Source: Lacticigenium naphthae DSM 19658 (lineage in GTDB: Bacteria; Bacillota; Bacilli; Lactobacillales; Carnobacteriaceae_A). Taken from it: a DNA stretch of 51,707 nucleotides. A model generated the notes under the pieces. That model saw nothing but the letters and a program-made list of their open reading frames with translations, had not been told where the DNA came from and made no database searches. The stretch spans positions 1 through 51,707 of the forward strand of contig NZ_AUEG01000013.1 in assembly GCF_000425865.1 (NCBI RefSeq), read 5' to 3'. A program made the translations under genes and the position numbers. This document shows, piece by piece, positions 1-9,140 of this stretch. Each line of letters starts with the position of its first letter. Position 1 is the first letter of the stretch.

Positions 1-131
1 CTTTCTAAAACGTGCTCCAAAAAACAGACCCGACATCCACTTCACGAACACTCTTCGATAGTCTACGACTATCTTTCGAGTATCCGCTCCAGTGATTCGG
101 GTCTGAACGTTTTTTGTCCCACTCTCTTCTT
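1..131 (+). repeat. dispersed intergenic repeat, copy 1
   Basis: Begins CTTTCTAAAACGTGCTCC and ends near GTCCCACTCTCTTCTT. A CAGACCCGA/TCGGGTCTG stem closes the element. The same outer sequences recur at 15171-15287 and 19289-19380 and, inverted and nearly identical, at 51164-51345. Read on the minus strand, the stem is followed directly by six T, so this copy probably terminates the minus-strand deacetylase transcript. It may extend past the left edge. Confidence 0.8.
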
Positions 132-171
132 TTTATTGGTCTATCGGCACTGTTGTGCAGATTTCTTCTCT

Positions 172-915
172 TTAATTCACAATGAGTTTAAATTGTGCAA
201 ACGGTAAAAAATGTGGAATAACATAGCGGTTAAGACGCAACGGGTGAGTTTGAAGATCATTTTTTGCTTGTTCACAGGTGAATGCTAAACGAAAATGTTG
301 TTTGGCCAGAAGGTCGACATTGCGATCGGAAAAGAGTCCAAAAGGATAAGCAAAAACGTCTGTCGCTTCAACAAAATTGTTACAAGTAGCCAAATCACTT
401 GCTAGTGCTTCATCAGTTGCTCCCATCATCATGCTCGTATTTTCATCGCTACGTTGGTGGAATCGATCCGTATGATTAGCGTATTCAAACACATCTTTCA
501 TCTCATTTAATTCAGACTGAGCTAAACAAACCGACTGCGTAGGATCAAATGGTTTAACGTGCTCGTGTAACCAGCTGGTCACGACAAACGCGGTTGCATG
601 GAATCCGTACTCTTTTAATAGCGGGTAGGCATATTTTTTAAGTGATTGGAAACAATCATCGAACGTTAACAGTATAGAGTTTTCTGGTAAAGGATACTCT
701 TCATAATAATAAGCTTTTACTTCATCCAGGGTCAACGTATGAAAATTATTGTCGTGTAAATACTGCATCTGTTCATTAAATTGAGCGTGGGTCACAAACA
801 GAGCTGTTGGCAATCGATCGTCATAAGCTTGGTGAACATCGATCGGTGAAGGGAACTCTGGATCAAAATCGTCCGTTTCGCGAATTTCATGGTATAAGAT
901 AGTTGAAAATGTCAT
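172..915 (-). CDS. polysaccharide deacetylase (NodB/CE4) family protein
   Basis: A 247-residue protein of the carbohydrate esterase 4 fold. This family hydrolyses N- or O-acetyl groups on peptidoglycan, chitin-like or exopolysaccharide chains. Visible motifs are the metal/catalytic box T84-F85-D86-D87, where the usual following Gly is Cys88, and the histidine box H148-T149-xxx-H153. An FxYPFG-like stretch lies near residue 190. I see no signal peptide or membrane anchor, so either it acts inside the cell or the start is incomplete. The ATG is preceded by AAAAGGAGAT. It stands alone, facing away from the bkd operon, with the repeat at 1-131 as its likely terminator. The substrate cannot be told from sequence. 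Confidence 0.8.
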   Translation of the reverse strand: MTFSTILYHEIRETDDFDPEFPSPIDVHQAYDDRLPTALFVTHAQFNEQMQYLHDNNFHTLTLDEVKAYYYEEYPLPENSILLTFDDCFQSLKKYAYPLLKEYGFHATAFVVTSWLHEHVKPFDPTQSVCLAQSELNEMKDVFEYANHTDRFHQRSDENTSMMMGATDEALASDLATCNNFVEATDVFAYPFGLFSDRNVDLLAKQHFRLAFTCEQAKNDLQTHPLRLNRYVIPHFLPFAQFKLIVN

Positions 916-1177
916 GGGATATCTCCTTTTAAGTTAGTCTTTTCACAAACAGTAGTAAAATTATAGCACTCTTTCAATCGCTAGACAATAAGGAAGAATA
1001 CAAAAAGGTTTCTTCTGATGAGTGGATATGCAGGCAGTGTGCTTGCAAATAATCAGCTGAGTAAAATTAAACAGAGCGATCAAGAAATAGTCCTATTTCT
1101 TTTTTTATTCAAGTATATGTGAATAATGTAACTTATTGTTGCTCCCATTTGATTATAAAAATCTAATAATTTTAACA

Positions 1178-1206
1178 TTGGATAGTTACGGGAACTACGG
1201 TAAACT
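1178..1206 (+). promoter_or_regulatory. possible promoter of the bkd operon
   Basis: TTGGAT at 1178-1183, a 17-base spacer and TAAACT at 1201-1206. The -35 match is poor, so an activator or a different promoter is possible. Confidence 0.35.
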
Positions 1207-1209
1207 TAT

Positions 1210-1225
1210 GTTAAGCGCTTTCATA
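1210..1225 (+). promoter_or_regulatory. cre-like CcpA site before ptb
   Basis: The sequence GTTAAGCGCTTTCATA has the AAGCGCTTTCA core of catabolite responsive elements, with a weak left half. It lies just downstream of the proposed -10 and 15 bases before the ptb start, where bound CcpA would block transcription. Glucose repression of a bkd operon makes physiological sense. Confidence 0.55.
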
Positions 1226-1239
1226 CAGGAGGGGAAAAG

Positions 1240-2076
1240 ATGGCTATTGTAGCGGTAGTGGGCGGTTCTAGACCAGAAATATTGGAACTTGTCCGTCAAA
1301 GCAAGAAAGAATTCGTGGGAACAGTTTTATTTAAAGTTTTCGATGTCCTGCCCAACATTGATACAGAACATGTGTGGGAATATATCCAGTGTGAATCTGA
1401 AATGGAGATGGTCCATCAAGCAGTTCACAGTGTGGCCCAAGGGGAGGCGGACATCTTACTTAAAGGTGGCGTTCAGACACACACATTACTTAAGGAAGTA
1501 CTGAAAGCGGAACACGACTTAAAAAAACAAGCTGTCCTTTCACATGTAGCTTTAGTCAATTTGCCGGTTTTAAACAGACCGTTATTACTAAGTGATGCGG
1601 CTATGAACATTGATCCGAGTGAAGAGCAACTGGTTGGAATAATTGAGAATGCTATCGATGTGGCCAAACAGATCGGATTAGAAAAACCGAAAGTTGCTTT
1701 ACTAAGTGCCGCTGAGAATAGCAATCCTAAAATGCCGTCTTCTGTCATGGCACAGTCTTTGGCAGAAACCTTTTCAGAGCGGTCAGACGCGCTAGTCTAT
1801 GGCCCGCTCTCGTTAGACCTGGCTTTGTCTAAAAAAGCGGTCGAAAAGAAACAGTTCGAAGGACCTATTCAGGGGGACGCAGATATAGTGATCGTACCCA
1901 CTATTGATGTGGGCAATGTCTTGTATAAATCCTTTCTTTTATTTGGAGAAGGAACAATTGGAGGAACGATCGTGGGTACGCGAGTGCCGATCGTGTTGAC
2001 GTCTAGAAGTGATGAGGTCAAGAGTAAGGTTTATGCATTGAAATTTGCGTTGATGCAAATAGGTGAACAAACATAA
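1240..2076 (+). CDS. ptb: phosphate butyryltransferase
   Basis: Converts butyryl- and branched acyl-CoA plus phosphate into acyl phosphate and CoA, the step before Buk. The 278 residues are near the usual family length. The Pta/Ptb-type segment LLKGG is at residues 73-77, and the C-terminal nucleotide-fold segment GDADIVIVP lies in the last third. The ATG follows CAGGAGGGG. It is the first gene of a six-gene bkd operon in the order known from Enterococcus faecalis, followed here by leucine dehydrogenase. The spacing to buk is 17 bases. A cre-like site overlaps its leader, suggesting repression by preferred sugars. Confidence 0.93.
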   Translation: MAIVAVVGGSRPEILELVRQSKKEFVGTVLFKVFDVLPNIDTEHVWEYIQCESEMEMVHQAVHSVAQGEADILLKGGVQTHTLLKEVLKAEHDLKKQAVLSHVALVNLPVLNRPLLLSDAAMNIDPSEEQLVGIIENAIDVAKQIGLEKPKVALLSAAENSNPKMPSSVMAQSLAETFSERSDALVYGPLSLDLALSKKAVEKKQFEGPIQGDADIVIVPTIDVGNVLYKSFLLFGEGTIGGTIVGTRVPIVLTSRSDEVKSKVYALKFALMQIGEQT

Positions 2077-2093
2077 AAAGGCAGGAGGATCCT

Positions 2094-3167
2094 ATGGAAC
2101 AGTTGATTTTAGCAATCAATCCCGGTTCGACTTCGACGAAAGTTTCTTTATTTGATCAGGGAATGGAAGTAACAACGCAGACCATTCGGCATACGACTGA
2201 AGAAATTTCTCAATTTTCTCGGATCCACAATCAAAAAGATTTTAGAAAACAACTCATCTTGGAATTTTTGGTGAAACAAAATATAACAGTAGCTGATTTG
2301 CTTGCGGTGGTTGGACGCGGTGGCTTGCTGAAGCCAATCCCAGGAGGAACTTATCTGGTTGGCGCGGATATGCTGGCGGACTTAAAAGAAGAGAAGTTTG
2401 GAAGTCATGCATCCAATTTGGGCGCACGTCTGGCTTATGAGATTGCCCAAGTAGCCGATCTTCCGGCCTATATTGTTGATCCGGTCGTCGTAGATGAGCT
2501 GATCCCGTTAGCACGGATATCTGGGTTAAAAGGAATCGAACGAAGAAGTGTCGCGCATGCGTTGAATCAAAAAGCAGTGGCCAGGAAAGTTCTCGCTCAA
2601 CAAAATAAGGCTTACGAAGAAAGTACGGCCATTGTTGTCCACATGGGTGGAGGGACGAGTATCGGAGCACACTTGAACGGTAAGATGATCGATATAGTGA
2701 ATGGTCTGGACGGCGAAGGACCTTACACTCCTGAGCGGACGGGCGGTTTGCCATTAATGGATTTTTCCGAAAAAATGGTCACCGAAAAATGGACCCTTGC
2801 ACAAGCCAAAAAAATAATAGCAGGAAAAGGCGGGGTTTATTCTTATTTGCAAGAAACAGATTTGCGGAAAGTAATTGAGCAGATGCAAGCGGGGGATCAA
2901 GAAGCCCGATATGTTCTGGAAGGCATGTGCTATCAAGTGGCCAAGGGTATAGGGGAAATGGCTACAGTGCTGAAAGGAAATGTAGACGTTATCATCCTGA
3001 CAGGAGGCGTCAGCTTTGCGGAATTTATTGTAGAGTCTATTCAAGATTCTGTTTCATGGATCGCACCTGTAGAGGTCGTTCCGGGTGAAATGGAAATGGA
3101 AGCATTGGCTGAAGGAGCTCTGCGCGTCATCCAAGGAAAAGAAACTGCAAAAGAATATACGAAGTAA
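2094..3167 (+). CDS. buk: butyrate / branched-chain fatty acid kinase
   Basis: Uses acyl phosphate and ADP to make ATP and the free acid (butyrate, isobutyrate, isovalerate or 2-methylbutyrate). It is the energy-yielding end of the pathway. The 357 residues carry the acetokinase-type phosphate loop INPGSTSTK at 8-16, the second motif VHMGGGTSIGAH near residue 182 and the adenosine motif ILTGGVSF near residue 300. The ATG follows GGCAGGAGG. It sits between ptb and the E3 gene, so acyl-CoA released by the complex is handled immediately. Confidence 0.94.
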   Translation: MEQLILAINPGSTSTKVSLFDQGMEVTTQTIRHTTEEISQFSRIHNQKDFRKQLILEFLVKQNITVADLLAVVGRGGLLKPIPGGTYLVGADMLADLKEEKFGSHASNLGARLAYEIAQVADLPAYIVDPVVVDELIPLARISGLKGIERRSVAHALNQKAVARKVLAQQNKAYEESTAIVVHMGGGTSIGAHLNGKMIDIVNGLDGEGPYTPERTGGLPLMDFSEKMVTEKWTLAQAKKIIAGKGGVYSYLQETDLRKVIEQMQAGDQEARYVLEGMCYQVAKGIGEMATVLKGNVDVIILTGGVSFAEFIVESIQDSVSWIAPVEVVPGEMEMEALAEGALRVIQGKETAKEYTK

Positions 3168-3191
3168 GCGCAACAGGAAGGAGCTGATCAA

Positions 3192-4604
3192 ATGGCAATG
3201 GAAACAGATTTAGTTGTACTGGGTGGCGGAACAGGCGGATATGTCGCTGCTATCCGTGCGGCTCAACAAGGAATGGCTGTTGTACTCATTGAACAGGATA
3301 AATTGGGAGGCACCTGTCTGCATCGGGGCTGTATTCCAACTAAGGCCCTTTTGAGAAGTGCAGAAGTGATCGATACAGTGAGAAAGGCAGCTGATTTTGG
3401 AATTGACCAGTCGAATGATCCGGTCGTACAGTACGGAAAAGTGCTGGCAAGAAAAGACAGGATCGTGGATCAGCTGCATCAAGGGATTCAAGGGTTGATG
3501 AAAAAGAATCAAATCAAGGTGGTGTATGGAAAGGGAGCCGTTCTGGGTCCTTCTATTTTCTCACCCGTCTCAGGAGCAGTAGCTGTCACATTTGCAGAAG
3601 AAGGGAAAGAAGAAGAAATCTATATACCGAAAAAACTCATCATCGCAACCGGTTCGAGTCCGAAAACGATCCCGCAGTTTCCGATCGATGAAGAACACAT
3701 ACTGACTTCAAATGGGATGCTGGAACTTGAGGAGTTGCCGGAGTCGATGGCTATAATTGGTGGCGGAGTGATCGGGGTAGAGTGGGCGTCATTGTTACAT
3801 AGTTTAGGTGTAGCGGTAACGGTTATAGAAGCTTTGCCTTGTTTAGTCGCAAATGAAAGCGAATCCATTTCGAAAGAATTGTTCAGGCAATTGACTGATC
3901 GGGGTATTCAGGTGAAAGTGGATCAGCAAGTGGAAAAAGTGGAAATCAAAGCAGAGACTGTTGAACTGAGTTTCAAAGAACAAGACGCCGTAATTGTCGA
4001 CAAGGTGATGGTCGCTATCGGGCGCAAGCCCACTGTAGATGGATTGGGACTACAAAATACGTCGGTCCGCTTTGATAAAAAAGGGATCCAAGTAAACAAA
4101 CACTACCAGACGGCGGAAAGTCATATATACGCTATCGGAGATTGCATCGATACGCTGCAACTGGCTCATGTGGCGATGAAAGAGGGCGAATTGGCCGTAG
4201 AACATATGGTTCATGGAACGAGCGAACCGCTCGCTTACGAAAATGTGCCTCGGTGCACGTATACTTCACCAGAAATTGCCAGTGTCGGCTATACAAAAGA
4301 GGCTTTGCCGGCAGGACGAAAGGTTAAAATGGGGAAATTCTCTTTTTCCGGGAATGGCAAAGCGTTGATCCAAGGTGAAGCAACAGGTTTTGTGGAAGTG
4401 TTGAGAGATGCAGAAACAGATGATTTAGTCGGTGTTTCTATCATAGGTCCCCATGCAACAGAATTGATATCCGAAATGAGCACAGCGATCTATCTGGATG
4501 CGACTCCGTTAGAGGTAGGCGAAGCGATCCATCCGCATCCAACATTAGCGGAAGCAATTCAAGAAGCCGCTTTGGATACGCAAAAATGGGCCATTCATAA
4601 ATAA
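3192..4604 (+). CDS. bkdD: dihydrolipoamide dehydrogenase (E3) of the branched-chain 2-oxoacid complex
   Basis: Reoxidises the dihydrolipoyl arm of E2 and reduces NAD+. The 470 residues include the FAD-binding GGGTGG at 11-16, the redox-active pair C42-x4-C47 in GTCLHRGCIPTK, the NAD-binding GGGVIGVEWAS near residue 190, the second FAD motif IYAIGD near 315, and the C-terminal catalytic HPHPTLAEA near 447-455. It is cotranscribed with buk upstream and the E1 alpha gene downstream. A 17-base gap to the next ATG holds only a ribosome site. This E3 may be dedicated to the bkd complex. Confidence 0.94.
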   Translation: MAMETDLVVLGGGTGGYVAAIRAAQQGMAVVLIEQDKLGGTCLHRGCIPTKALLRSAEVIDTVRKAADFGIDQSNDPVVQYGKVLARKDRIVDQLHQGIQGLMKKNQIKVVYGKGAVLGPSIFSPVSGAVAVTFAEEGKEEEIYIPKKLIIATGSSPKTIPQFPIDEEHILTSNGMLELEELPESMAIIGGGVIGVEWASLLHSLGVAVTVIEALPCLVANESESISKELFRQLTDRGIQVKVDQQVEKVEIKAETVELSFKEQDAVIVDKVMVAIGRKPTVDGLGLQNTSVRFDKKGIQVNKHYQTAESHIYAIGDCIDTLQLAHVAMKEGELAVEHMVHGTSEPLAYENVPRCTYTSPEIASVGYTKEALPAGRKVKMGKFSFSGNGKALIQGEATGFVEVLRDAETDDLVGVSIIGPHATELISEMSTAIYLDATPLEVGEAIHPHPTLAEAIQEAALDTQKWAIHK

Positions 4605-4621
4605 GAAAGGAAGTGTACCAG

Positions 4622-5608
4622 ATGAAAACATTGAAAGAATCTGGTTTAAACAAAGAAGAAATGATTCAAGCCTACACGCATATCTTAAAAGGACGGCGCT
4701 TGGATGAACGACTCTGGCAACTGACCCGGATCGGAAAAGCATCATTCAACATCTCCGGTCAAGGACATGAAGTGGCGCAAGTCGCCATGGCAATGGCTTT
4801 CGAACCTGAAAAAGATTTCTTTCTACCGTATTACCGCGACATGACAGCCTGCCTGGTTTGGGGGATGTCCGCAAAAGACGTTCTGCTCGGTTCTTTCGGG
4901 AAAGAAGCAGATCCTTCTTCTCATGGACGGCAGATGCCGAACCACTACGGGTCCAAAAAACACAACATCATTTCCCATTCGTCTACCGTTTCTACCCAAT
5001 TCCCACTCGCAACTGGTGTGGCCTATAGTGCCCTCCTAGCGAAAAAAGATTTTGTGGCGTTAACAGCTACCGGTGAAGGCTCCGCCAATCAGGGCGAAGT
5101 CCAGGAAGCGATGAATTTTGCAGGCGTCAAGAAACTCCCCGTCATTTTTGTCATTGAAAATAATGGTTATGCGATATCTGTTGGGATAAAGGAGCAATAC
5201 GCCAATGAAACAATGGCTATGCGCGGACCGGCTTATGGTTTTCCGGGTATCCAAGTAAACGGAAATGATTTCACCGAAACTTATTTAGCTTTCAAAAAAG
5301 TAGTCGCCGATGCACGTGAAGGGAAAGGTCCAGCATTGATCGAAATGATGGTGCAGCGTTTGACCTCGCATTCGGCAGATGATGATCATACAGTCTACCG
5401 CTCCCAGAAAGATATTGAGAACTTGAAAAAGAACGATGGCTTGTTGGTGATGGAAAAACAATTGATCGAAGAAGGCTACCTCACACGAGAAGAAATGAAA
5501 GACATCGACAGTCGATTGAAAGCAGAAATCAACCAGGCAACAGATGAAGCAGAGGCGATGGCGGATCCCGATCCCGAAACGATTTTGGAACAGGTATATG
5601 CTGACTAA
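4622..5608 (+). CDS. bkdA: branched-chain 2-oxoacid dehydrogenase E1, alpha subunit
   Basis: Thiamine-diphosphate-dependent decarboxylation of the 2-oxoacids of valine, leucine and isoleucine, acting as an alpha2beta2 heterotetramer with BkdB. I chose the ATG at 4622 because AAAGGAAG ends eight bases upstream. A GTG at 4613 overlaps that ribosome site. The 328 residues show the thiamine-diphosphate motif GEGSANQGEVQE and the closing VIENNGYAIS in the middle, and the phosphorylation-loop-like segment TSHSADDDHTVYR near residue 250. This is typical of the 2-oxoisovalerate rather than the pyruvate branch, in line with the neighbours. Confidence 0.92.
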   Translation: MKTLKESGLNKEEMIQAYTHILKGRRLDERLWQLTRIGKASFNISGQGHEVAQVAMAMAFEPEKDFFLPYYRDMTACLVWGMSAKDVLLGSFGKEADPSSHGRQMPNHYGSKKHNIISHSSTVSTQFPLATGVAYSALLAKKDFVALTATGEGSANQGEVQEAMNFAGVKKLPVIFVIENNGYAISVGIKEQYANETMAMRGPAYGFPGIQVNGNDFTETYLAFKKVVADAREGKGPALIEMMVQRLTSHSADDDHTVYRSQKDIENLKKNDGLLVMEKQLIEEGYLTREEMKDIDSRLKAEINQATDEAEAMADPDPETILEQVYAD

Positions 5609-5637
5609 GCGACTGGAAGAAAGGACGATGGAAAATT

Positions 5638-6624
5638 ATGGCAATGATGACTTACTTAGAAGCCATTCGCAAAGGAATCGAAGAAGAAATGACTCGCGAT
5701 GAAAAAGTAGTGATTTTTGGAGAAGATGTCGGAGGTGTCAAGGGCGGCGTTTTTGGTGTAACCAAAGGATTGGCAGAAAAATTTGGAGATGAACGGTGTT
5801 TCAATACACCTTTAACCGAAGGACAAATCGGCGGCTTGGCAGTCGGATTAGGAACAATGGGCTATCGAGCTATTGGGGAATTTCAGTTTGCGGATTATAT
5901 CTTACCAGCAGTCAATCAGCTGATTTCTGAAGCAAGCCGGATGCGTTACCGGACCAAAGGCGACTGGACGGCTCCGATCGTCTACCGCGCACCGTATGGC
6001 GGTGGGGTCAGAGGCGGATTGTATCATTCGCAATCCACTGAAAAAGTGTTGTTTGGCCAACCGGGTTTACGGATCGTGACACCCTCTTCTGTTTATGATG
6101 CCAAAGGATTGATCAAAGCAGCTATCCGCTGTGATGATCCAGTCTTGTTTTATGAACACAAACGCTTGTATCGTCTGTTAAAAGAAGACGTTCCGGAAGA
6201 AGATTATGTCGTGCCGATCGATAAGGCGAACGTTGTCAGAAAAGGGGACGACATTACCGTCATTGGTTACGGTATGGTCCTCAATCATGCTTTAAAAGCA
6301 GCGGATGCATTGAGTGAGGAAGGCATCGAGGCGGAAGTGGTGGATGTGCGTTCACTGTATCCATTGGATAAAGAAACACTCATTAAAGCAGCGAAAAAAA
6401 CAGGAAAAGTCTTGCTGGTCACAGAAGACAATAAAGAAGGGAGTATCATGAGTGAAATTGCCGCCATCATTGCAGAAGAAGCATTGTTTTACCTAGATGC
6501 TCCGATCAAACGATTGGCTGGACCGGATTCTCCCAGCATGCCGTATGCGCTATCTTTGGAACGCGAGTTTCTGGTGACTGAGGATAAAGTGTTGGCTGCT
6601 ATGAAAGAACTAGCGGAATTTTAA
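5638..6624 (+). CDS. bkdB: branched-chain 2-oxoacid dehydrogenase E1, beta subunit
   Basis: Transketolase-like beta subunit that completes the E1 active site and binds E2. The 328 residues match the family length. Visible segments are FGEDVG near residue 28, NTPLTEGQIGG near 59, the conserved region RAPYGGGVRGG near 120 and the C-terminal VTEDNKEGS before the transketolase C domain. Several ATGs cluster here. ATG 5638 lies twelve bases after AAGGA, ATG 5644 is also possible, and ATG 5628 is out of frame. It lies between E1 alpha and E2 in an uninterrupted operon. Confidence 0.92.
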   Translation: MAMMTYLEAIRKGIEEEMTRDEKVVIFGEDVGGVKGGVFGVTKGLAEKFGDERCFNTPLTEGQIGGLAVGLGTMGYRAIGEFQFADYILPAVNQLISEASRMRYRTKGDWTAPIVYRAPYGGGVRGGLYHSQSTEKVLFGQPGLRIVTPSSVYDAKGLIKAAIRCDDPVLFYEHKRLYRLLKEDVPEEDYVVPIDKANVVRKGDDITVIGYGMVLNHALKAADALSEEGIEAEVVDVRSLYPLDKETLIKAAKKTGKVLLVTEDNKEGSIMSEIAAIIAEEALFYLDAPIKRLAGPDSPSMPYALSLEREFLVTEDKVLAAMKELAEF

Positions 6625-6642
6625 CAAGAGGAGGAAAGCAAT

Positions 6643-7905
6643 ATGAGTTTGGAAACGATTGAAATGCCCCATTTAGGCGAAAGCGTGACCGAAGCTTCCA
6701 TTTCCCTCTGGTTAGTGGAAGTGGGGGACCAGATCAGTAAATACGATCCAATCGCAGAGGCGATATCGGATAAAGTCACGACCGAGATCCCTTCGAACTT
6801 TTCGGGAGTGGTGAAAGAAAAGCTGGTGGATGTGGATACGAATGTTGATGTGGGCACGCCCATTTTGATTATTGAAACAGAAACGAAAGCAACTGAAGTG
6901 AAAGAAGACCCACAAGTGGATGTAGCACAATCGAAAAAAGAGGAAGAGGAAACAGCAAATGAAGTGTCCCCTCGTTTTTCGCCAGCGGTGATGCGGATCG
7001 CTCAAGAAAAAAATATCGATCTATCCCATGTGACAGGGAGTGGGAAAAGCGGACGGATCACCCGTAAGGATGTGTTGAACTTTGACGGGGAAACTCAAAA
7101 AGAAACACCGCCTGCTTCCCGACCGAATCCGCTAAAAGAATTGGCAGCTGTTCAAAGTGAAGCACGAAACGAACCGGAGACAAGCGAATCTCGGTTTAAA
7201 GATGGAAAAGACGAAGTGGTGCCAGCAGATGGTATCCGAAAAGCCATCGCCAAGAAGATGGTACAAAGTGTCACAGAAATCCCACATGCCTGGATGACGG
7301 TCGAAGCCGATGTCACAAACATAGTGAAACTACGGGATGCAGAAAAAGCAACGTTCAAACAGCAGGAAGGGATCCCGTTAGCGTACTTCCCGTTTTTTGT
7401 AAAAGCGGTTGTGCAGGCTTTGAAAAAACACCCCATCATCAATGCATCCTGGGATAATGGAAACATCATTTACCATAAGGCGATCAATATATCCGTCGCT
7501 GTCGCCACAGAAGAACACCTTTTTGTCCCGGTCATCCATGAGGCAGATAATTATTCTGTAAGCGGACTGACCAAAGAAATCGATCGCTTGGCGAAATTAG
7601 CCCGGACTGGCAAACTCGAAACGAAGCACATGCAAGGGGGGACCCTGACTGTAAACAATACGGGAACATTTGGATCGATTCAATCGATGGGCATCATAAA
7701 CCATCCGCAAGCAGCGATTTTACAAGTGGAAACCATCCAGAAGCGTTTTATTCCTACACCGGATGGGGGCTTTAAAGTAGCAGACATGGTCAATTTGTCG
7801 CTATCAATGGACCACCGGATCATTGACGGGCTCCAAGCCGGTCGCTTCCTGCAGACAGTGAAAGAAAACCTGGCTCGTTTTTCAGATAAATCAGTACTCT
7901 ATTAA
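6643..7905 (+). CDS. bkdC: dihydrolipoamide acyltransferase (E2) of the branched-chain complex
   Basis: Core of the complex: its lipoyl arm takes the acyl group from E1 and transfers it to CoA. The 420 residues contain one N-terminal lipoyl domain with the lipoylation site D43-K44-V45, an acidic linker near 85-108, a peripheral-subunit-binding domain with FSPAVMRIAQEKNIDL and GRITRKDVL near 110-150, a second linker, and the catalytic domain ending in SMDHRIIDG near 385-393 (catalytic His and Asp present). The ATG follows AGAGGAGGAAAGC. One lipoyl domain is usual for BkdC-type E2. Confidence 0.94.
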   Translation: MSLETIEMPHLGESVTEASISLWLVEVGDQISKYDPIAEAISDKVTTEIPSNFSGVVKEKLVDVDTNVDVGTPILIIETETKATEVKEDPQVDVAQSKKEEEETANEVSPRFSPAVMRIAQEKNIDLSHVTGSGKSGRITRKDVLNFDGETQKETPPASRPNPLKELAAVQSEARNEPETSESRFKDGKDEVVPADGIRKAIAKKMVQSVTEIPHAWMTVEADVTNIVKLRDAEKATFKQQEGIPLAYFPFFVKAVVQALKKHPIINASWDNGNIIYHKAINISVAVATEEHLFVPVIHEADNYSVSGLTKEIDRLAKLARTGKLETKHMQGGTLTVNNTGTFGSIQSMGIINHPQAAILQVETIQKRFIPTPDGGFKVADMVNLSLSMDHRIIDGLQAGRFLQTVKENLARFSDKSVLY

Positions 7906-7976
7906 TGAAGGAAACGCTGGACGATTAGAAACACAGCCATTGGACAAAAAAATGAGGAAGAAAGGAAGTTAGCAGA

Positions 7977-9080
7977 ATGGATATTTTTAAAGCCTTAGAA
8001 GAGTATGATTACGAACAGTTGGTGTTTATGCAAGATAAAGAAACGGGGTTAAAGGCTGTCACCTGTATCCACGATACGACTTTGGGACCTGGTCTCGGCG
8101 GCACGCGGTATTGGACCTATGAAAATGAAGAAGATGCGGTCATTGATGCTCTGCGTTTAGCAAAAGGGATGACCTATAAAAATGCGGCAAGCGGCTTGCC
8201 GATCGGTGGAGCAAAAACGGTCATTTTAAAAGATCCTGAAAATCAGATCAATAGAGAAGCCCTGTTTAGAGCTTTTGGACGATTTGTCGAAGGCTTGAAT
8301 GGACGCTACATTACGGCAGCCGATGTAGGCACGGGAGAAACTGAAATGGATCATGTATACCAAGAAACGAATTATGTAGCCGGAACAGGCTTGAAACCGG
8401 GGACTTCTGGAAACCCGTCTCCATCTACAGCTCACGGTGTTTACGTAGGTATGAAAGCAGCAGTGAAGAAAGCGTTCGGGACCGATTCATTAAATGGGCG
8501 AACGATCCTACTGGAAGGTGCTGGAAAAGTCGGACTCACAGTAGCTAAAAAAGCATTAAAAGAAGGCGCAAGAGTGATCGCCACAGATATTTTTGACGGT
8601 CCCCAACAACGGGCAAAAGAAATTGGATGTGAAATCGTCGAACCGGATGAACTGTTTTCAATCCAAGCTGATATTTATGCTCCGTGTGCACTGGGTGCGT
8701 CCATAAATGATGAGAGCTTGAAAAAAATGGAAAAAGCCGGCATTAAAGTTATCGCAGGGGCTGCCAACAACCAGTTAGCAGAGAATCGCCACGGAGACAA
8801 ATTAGATGAAATGGGAATCGTCTATGCACCGGATTATATCTTGAATGCTGGTGGTGTGATCCAAGTAGCGGATGAATTTAATGGAGGCTACAATGCAGAA
8901 AGAGCCCGCAAATCAGTAGACAATATCTACAATCAAATTGAAAAAGTATTCAACATCGCCGATCGAGATGGCATCCCTACTTACCTCGCAGCTGATAAAT
9001 TGGCAGAAGAACGTATCGCTGCCATAAGAAAAACAAAAAGTGTCTATGTACGAGACGGAAAATCGATATTGAATCGATAA
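7977..9080 (+). CDS. bcd: leucine/valine (branched-chain amino acid) dehydrogenase
   Basis: NAD-dependent oxidative deamination of leucine, valine and isoleucine to the 2-oxoacids that feed the bkd complex. The 367 residues match leucine dehydrogenases. Visible are the glycine-rich LGGTRYW segment near residue 40, the catalytic lysine motif KGMTYKNA near 73-80, PIGGAK just after it, and the Rossmann motif [11 protein letters not shown] near 180. The ATG follows AGAAAGGAAG. The 71-base gap from bkdC has no terminator, so it is probably the seventh gene of the operon. In Bacillus a bcd gene sits inside the cluster; here it is at the end. A strong hairpin follows. Confidence 0.9.
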   Translation: MDIFKALEEYDYEQLVFMQDKETGLKAVTCIHDTTLGPGLGGTRYWTYENEEDAVIDALRLAKGMTYKNAASGLPIGGAKTVILKDPENQINREALFRAFGRFVEGLNGRYITAADVGTGETEMDHVYQETNYVAGTGLKPGTSGNPSPSTAHGVYVGMKAAVKKAFGTDSLNGRTILLEGAGKVGLTVAKKALKEGARVIATDIFDGPQQRAKEIGCEIVEPDELFSIQADIYAPCALGASINDESLKKMEKAGIKVIAGAANNQLAENRHGDKLDEMGIVYAPDYILNAGGVIQVADEFNGGYNAERARKSVDNIYNQIEKVFNIADRDGIPTYLAADKLAEERIAAIRKTKSVYVRDGKSILNR

Positions 9081-9092
9081 ATTAGTAGTATG

Positions 9093-9140
9093 AAAAAAGT
9101 GGAAAATCCATCTTTTTATAGATGGCTTTTCCACTTTTTT
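9093..9140. terminator. bidirectional terminator between bcd and the uvrA-like gene
   Basis: A 20-base arm on each side (AAAAAAGTGG... and ...CCACTTTTTT) with an eight-base loop at 9113-9120. Runs of A and T flank both sides, so it can stop bcd transcripts (plus) and the UvrA-like gene (minus). Confidence 0.85.

Larger units (their letters stand above)
916..1239. other. divergent intergenic region before the bkd operon
   Basis: This 324-base AT-rich spacer separates two divergent genes. A short hairpin followed by seven T lies at 1083-1106 and reads rightward. It has no upstream gene on that strand, so it is an attenuator candidate or a relic. The bkd promoter and cre candidates are near the right end. 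I see no small gene. Confidence 0.5.

Noticed and set aside
2254-2754. Minus-strand 166-codon frame inside buk
   Set aside because: Shadow of a well-supported kinase gene; no family features.
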